Shown: in pieces, positions 59,761 through 64,000 of the stretch
How the letters are laid out: each line of letters starts with the position of its first letter
Numbering within the stretch: the stretch's first letter is position 1
Assembly (NCBI RefSeq): GCF_000003605.2
Contig: NW_003155745.1
Location: 167,741 to 231,740 of the forward strand
DNA: 64,000 bases
Direction of reading: 5' to 3'
From: Saccoglossus kowalevskii
Lineage: Eukaryota; Hemichordata; Enteropneusta; Harrimaniidae
The notes under the pieces: generated by a model
Seen by the model: the letters and a program-made list of their open reading frames with translations, nothing else
The model's database searches: none
What the model was told of the DNA's origin: nothing
Program-made: the position numbers and the translations under genes

Positions 59761-60497
59761 TACTCCAGCACAAGTAGAACAGGTTTTAAAAAATATGTCA
59801 TGTTTGCTTCATGCTGGCATTTTATAACACCACACTGCGAAAACGGAAGCAGGCGTGGGAACTCACGCCGACTCAAATTTCTTTGTTCCTGCGTTACAAT
59901 TTGTCCACGTAGTGTGAATTCATGTGCCAGCAGGTGTGAACTGACTTCTCGCCAACGCTTAAATGGGGAGGGGGGAAAGGGAATTAGGGGGGACGTTGGG
60001 ACGTCATACCAGGTACAGGTCTTGACGGATTGTTACGATAACCTAGCAAGGGGTGTCTCACGTGTCTTAATATTAAAGAACATCGATTCGGAAGCTCAAC
60101 TCCAGAAACTGACTGTGTCTGACTACATGGGTGTGTGAATGACTTCAGTGTTCCGTTATAAGGTCTTATGGTATCCCTACACTGTAGAAGCGAGTAATCC
60201 CCGAAATTTCCCTATGAGCTACTGTAACATTACAAATGTGTTAAAATGGCAAACATGCCAAGTTTATGTTTTAAAATGGGTGTTATCTACGTGGTTGTTA
60301 TTCAGTTGCAGAAATGTCCATGTCATTTGAAATGTTCGCACTTTACAGCGAATGTGTTTCTCGATGTTTTTCAGCGGTGTTAAATATTTGAATAGGTTTG
60401 GTAACGTGATAAGCGACCTCTTTGACACACTGTTACAACAAAATAATCACTATTTTGTGAATCGTTAGTAGATTTTTTGAGCTGCTTGCTTACATAC
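59761..60497. other. Intergenic, no gene recognised
   Basis: A 112-codon plus-strand open frame (59800-60138) lacks any recognisable domain. Confidence 0.5.
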
Positions 60498-60631
60498 TTA
60501 AAGCGCCGTGGTCGTCGCGCAGCGCGTGTTCGAATTTCATGTAAATAAACAATGTATTTTACACGTATTTGTATACGTCGCTATGAGTCCCATATCGAAC
60601 AGGACGCGGCACGACGACCGTCGCCCTTTAA
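60498..60631 (-). mobile_element. Family A MITE, complete copy, TTAA flanks
   Basis: TTAA at 60498-60501 and 60628-60631. Very close in sequence to the copies at 11635 and 31812. Confidence 0.87.
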
Positions 60632-61226
60632 ACTGTTGTTTACGTGCGTGAGCTTCGATAATATCCTTCAGAAGATGCGATTAATATGCCCAGAGCGTAC
60701 ATGATCGATTCAAGGATATCACAGCATATATAGTTTACGAAAATTCGACCATCAATAATTGAGATCATTGAAGAAATCCCCATTATTCACTTTCAAAATC
60801 AAATTATCCCAGAAAGTGTCATGTGATGACATAAGCCCCTGCCACCACCCTTTGGCAAGGCGTTTTATTAATCATATTATTCTGTCTCTGTCCTTGAGAG
60901 GTGAGATTTTTACTTGGGATGTCTTTGCCCAGGGGTTACGATAACGCGAATGCGCATAGCGGCCAACTAATTCCTCATAAAAAAAATAAGACTTCAACTC
61001 TGTTTCGGGTGAGGGGGCTTTTCTTGAAATGACTAGAATTTGATCATATTATTACTTGATGAATTATAGCTGAATAAGGGGCGCCACCGAACCCTCGTAC
61101 ATGTGGACTTGTGGACTTGGTTCAAATTGTATTCCCATATTTATACAATCTTTATAATCCAAGTACACAACAGTGGTTTATATCAAATTCAATGTTTGAC
61201 GTCATATACATGTATATTAATTAGTT
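60632..61226. other. Intergenic, no gene recognised
   Basis: TGTCATGTGATGACA near 60818 is a palindrome; no exon recognised. Confidence 0.5.
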
Positions 61227-61350
61227 TTAAGTGGGAGGAGTCGTCGTCTGCGCATGCGGCAGGCGGCTATAGCGTGTCGTTGTTTTCAAACTAGAGTCTA
61301 CATATGGGCCTTTGAGTCTTTAGCAAGTGTTGTTAACGCATCTGCTTTAA
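61227..61350 (+). mobile_element. Family D MITE, right half eroded, TTAA flanks
   Basis: TTAA at 61227-61230 and 61347-61350. Left GTGGGAGGAGTCGTCGTCTG with TGCGCATGCGG; the right TIR has been shortened to TCTGCTTTAA. Confidence 0.8.
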
Positions 61351-64000
61351 TGTGATCTTGATCGCGCTTACCCTGGACAAAAATAGGAATAACAAAAATT
61401 CGGAGTCCAAAAAAACAAGCATCCAATTTTGTCATGAAGAAAGTTACACGAATAAAAGTGACGGGTTACTTGTGAATTACATGGTCTTCAGATAAAATGC
61501 GCCCTCTAGTGACGAAAGGTTTCTATGACGTGATGAGTTACACCGGCGGGGGTCTTTCAACTTAGAAAGCATGGGCATCGCATTGATATGTAGGCGTCAA
61601 TCAGTCAATGAAGATTGAATATTTAAAGATTTGACTAATAGTATATTGTAGACAACGATCGACTATACAAGCAAAAGCAGGGGTTGATTTAACGAAAATG
61701 CCGACAGGAATTTTATTGATGGTCGCGTGCCAGAAAAGTATTTATTGAAGTTTCAGTATAAATCGTGGAGGGGCACGAGAGACAGGAAAGGGACCTACAT
61801 GTATTCACTTGTTGTAAAATGGCAACAAAACAAAAATGTAAATATATCTCGTCATAGCAAATAAAACAACAATTCCAGCCCAATCGTGTCACCATCGTCC
61901 GAATCGCACGGCCCCGTGTCTTCGACCTATAGGCTTCTACACGACACCGTGCGGGATCGCATAGGCTAATTGCGTATCTTAAGCAGTGAGATCTGATTTG
62001 GTGCGCCTCGAAACAGGGCGCCCTTATAATTAGTTCAATGGTCATCTGGATTTTGTATATGAAGGCACAAAATAAAACGACACCTTTTCAGGGAAATGTT
62101 ATGATGTTGTTTTGCAGCCTGTCTACTCAGAGCATGAACAATAACTAGTGTTTCCAGTAATGCAGTACAAGTTCTATAGAAAAAATAAACGACACAAGCA
62201 TCGTGTAAACGAATTTGCGCGTTTCCATGACAACATATTTCCACATAAATAACTTAGTGTGATAACAACTAAATAATGCAAAGCAAAATCAATGTTTTTA
62301 TGATGCGTTTTGGGACTGTACGTAGTGAAAATAATCGTAAGTTATGTGTTGTCTTATCGTAGCGCAAAAGCCGTATTAAATGCTGCGTACCGGAAATGGT
62401 CGATTTTGAACACAGACGCAAGTTCTAATCACACTTATAAAACCTTCGGAAACAATGATGTAACTGCATGCGTTGAAGGGCGGTAGTCGTCGCGCCACTA
62501 ATAACGCGATTATATATGTTAATCGAAGCTATTGTGTGTGTACTAGTATGACGTATACAAGAAAATAATCGTTGTAGGGTAAGGGAAATACTTCTCATGA
62601 CGATGGCACATAATATTCAAATATTGACGGAATTTGCAACCTCGTTAGTCAAATAGTCGAATTTGTCAGTGTTCTAGTTAGTGGGGGGGGGCTAATTTGA
62701 GGGAGCCTAGAATGAGTCTGATTAGTGGAGTCTTCTTTCATTTGTTACAACGTGATGTGTTCGTATTTTTCCCTGTTGTCGTTTTAAAGCAACTTGACGT
62801 ATGTAGGTCTATTCCCTGCACATCTAACTACCCCCCCCCCCAAGATGTAAAATGGTTCATCTCTCTTCTCTCTCCGACGTGTGGCTGACATGTAAATTTA
62901 GACTACTTTCCGAACATTCATTTCCTCCAATGTGTTTTGAGGCAGTTTTAACAATGTAATTTATATTCATGAAAGCAGAAGAAGGGTGAACGGTTTTTTT
63001 AAAAATGCGTGCGGTGTTTGATCACAAGTTCTCTCGAAGTTCAACAAAAAATAAAGTTACTAAATTCAATAATCAGAAAATATTAAAAAAAGATAAGCAA
63101 AAAAATCGAATATTGCAAATTGTCATGGCTGTTTGGCACATTTTAAGTGGGGGAAACTAGTTCAGTGACTTTCTTTTCATTTCTGGATTTATCAGCATAA
63201 AATAAATCCACATTGTAAAAGTCAAGGAAATGTGGTGACATTATAGTCGCCAACTCCCATAATTGCAAATTCCACGAGGGGGGGGGGGGCAATCGACACC
63301 GGCACACATATCCAGACAACAACTGACACTATAAGGCATGCAGTGTAAAATTCCCGCAGGTAGACAGGTGATATTTTATTAGTTGAGAAGTACTATGAGA
63401 CAAGGAAGAACGACGTCTACACGGGGAATTTTGCCATTTTCATTCATACACCTTGGTTAGAAAGTATGTCACTCAATGCAAATGCCATCATTCCTGGTTA
63501 ATATGTAAATAACTCAACACTTATTTCCTCACCGTTAAATGGGTTTCTTATTTAGCACGTTTTGAATATCAAGTCGGTGTGATATCATCACGCTTTTCCA
63601 GGAATAATAACATGATAACTCACTTTAGTTTAACTATTTAGTTTTCAAGTTTGACTTTTGACTTCACCACAGTCATCGCACCGTTTCGTGTTCAATATGG
63701 GCGTGTAACTTGTGCGTCTTAAGCAAGATATAACAAATCCGTACTGTGACTAACACAATAACATTGTTCAAAATCACACGTATATTAATAAAATAAATAA
63801 ATTGGTTCATCATTCGCACAAAGACAATTTCCAACTGCTATATAATTTCAAATTGGATGTAGTGTTATCGATTATCCGGACGAGAGAGAGGAGTGTGCGC
63901 TGGGGATTCTGTTTTCAATATACCGTGAATGTTTTGTGTTTGTTGAAACAGAAAAACTACCGAATCTCAAGAGACACGCATGCAAAATAACGGAAATAGA
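61351..64000. other. Intergenic, with a family A half and two motif sites
   Basis: TTGAAGGGCGGTAGTCGTCG at 62473-62492 is a lone family A end. TGCGCCCTCTAGTGAC (61498-61513) is CTCF-like and GTTTCCATGACAAC (62221-62234) is X-box-like. G- and C-runs lie near 62683, 62830 and 63278. No host exon recognised. Confidence 0.5.

Noticed and set aside
59800-60138. 112-codon plus-strand open frame
   Set aside because: No domain recognised and no supporting exon signals.

Overview
This window looks like nuclear DNA from a marine invertebrate animal, most likely an invertebrate deuterostome such as a hemichordate, lancelet or echinoderm. That placement is an inference. It rests on one intact gene of the animal ANKRD34 family, on intergenic DNA packed with short non-autonomous DNA transposons, on decayed LINEs, and on the 5' end of a Ty3/gypsy-type fossil. 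No bacterial-style operons, CRISPR arrays, rRNA or tRNA genes were recognised. Two runs of N (27474-27576 and 50069-50118) are assembly gaps, and both fall inside repeats.

The only convincing host protein gene is on the minus strand at 6753-8540: a 595-residue ankyrin-repeat protein of the ANKRD34 family encoded by one uninterrupted coding exon. A likely splice acceptor near 8741 suggests a spliced 5' UTR whose first exon and promoter lie further right. Nothing else reads as a host coding exon, so the rest is intergenic or possibly intronic to genes outside the window.

Layout: 1 to about 550, 5' end of a broken Ty3/gypsy-type element (minus strand). 6.75-8.74 kb, ANKRD34 gene. 9.5-11.8 kb, a hairpin-rich stretch, a TIR element, a tandem duplication, a 12-bp minisatellite and a TTAA-flanked MITE. 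14.1 kb, a hAT-like MITE. 17-27 kb, several MITEs and two promoter-like motif clusters (19.7 and 22.9-23.1 kb). 29.7-32 kb and 38.7-39.5 kb, two composite repeat clusters that share families. 44-50 kb, a diverged MITE, a palindromic MITE, a recent 5'-truncated L1/Tx1-type LINE with target-site duplication, nested TTAA MITEs, a LINE RT remnant and a satellite-like element ended by an assembly gap. 51.8-54.9 kb, a MITE, a decayed LINE and a TGAA-rich satellite. 58-62.5 kb, more TTAA MITEs.

The repeats fall into families named here for cross-reference. Family A is about 133 bp with TTAA flanks. Family B is about 320 bp with TA flanks and GC-box-like ends. Family C is about 193 bp. Family D is about 125-175 bp with TTAA flanks and NRF1-like motifs. 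Family E is about 400 bp, hAT-like, with 8-bp target duplications. Family G has a terminal hairpin, a GTGCGTCC run and 150-170 bp modules. Family H is about 130 bp. A and D share a terminal motif and may have been moved by one transposase.

No new multi-gene system was found. The observations most worth checking are the family E copy whose left arm, with its target duplication, is inverted; the shared ends of families A and D; the inverted NRF1-like pair at 51.6 kb; the duplicated CACGTG/CCAAT/CRE cassette at 22.9-23.1 kb; and the hairpin cluster at 9.5-9.85 kb.
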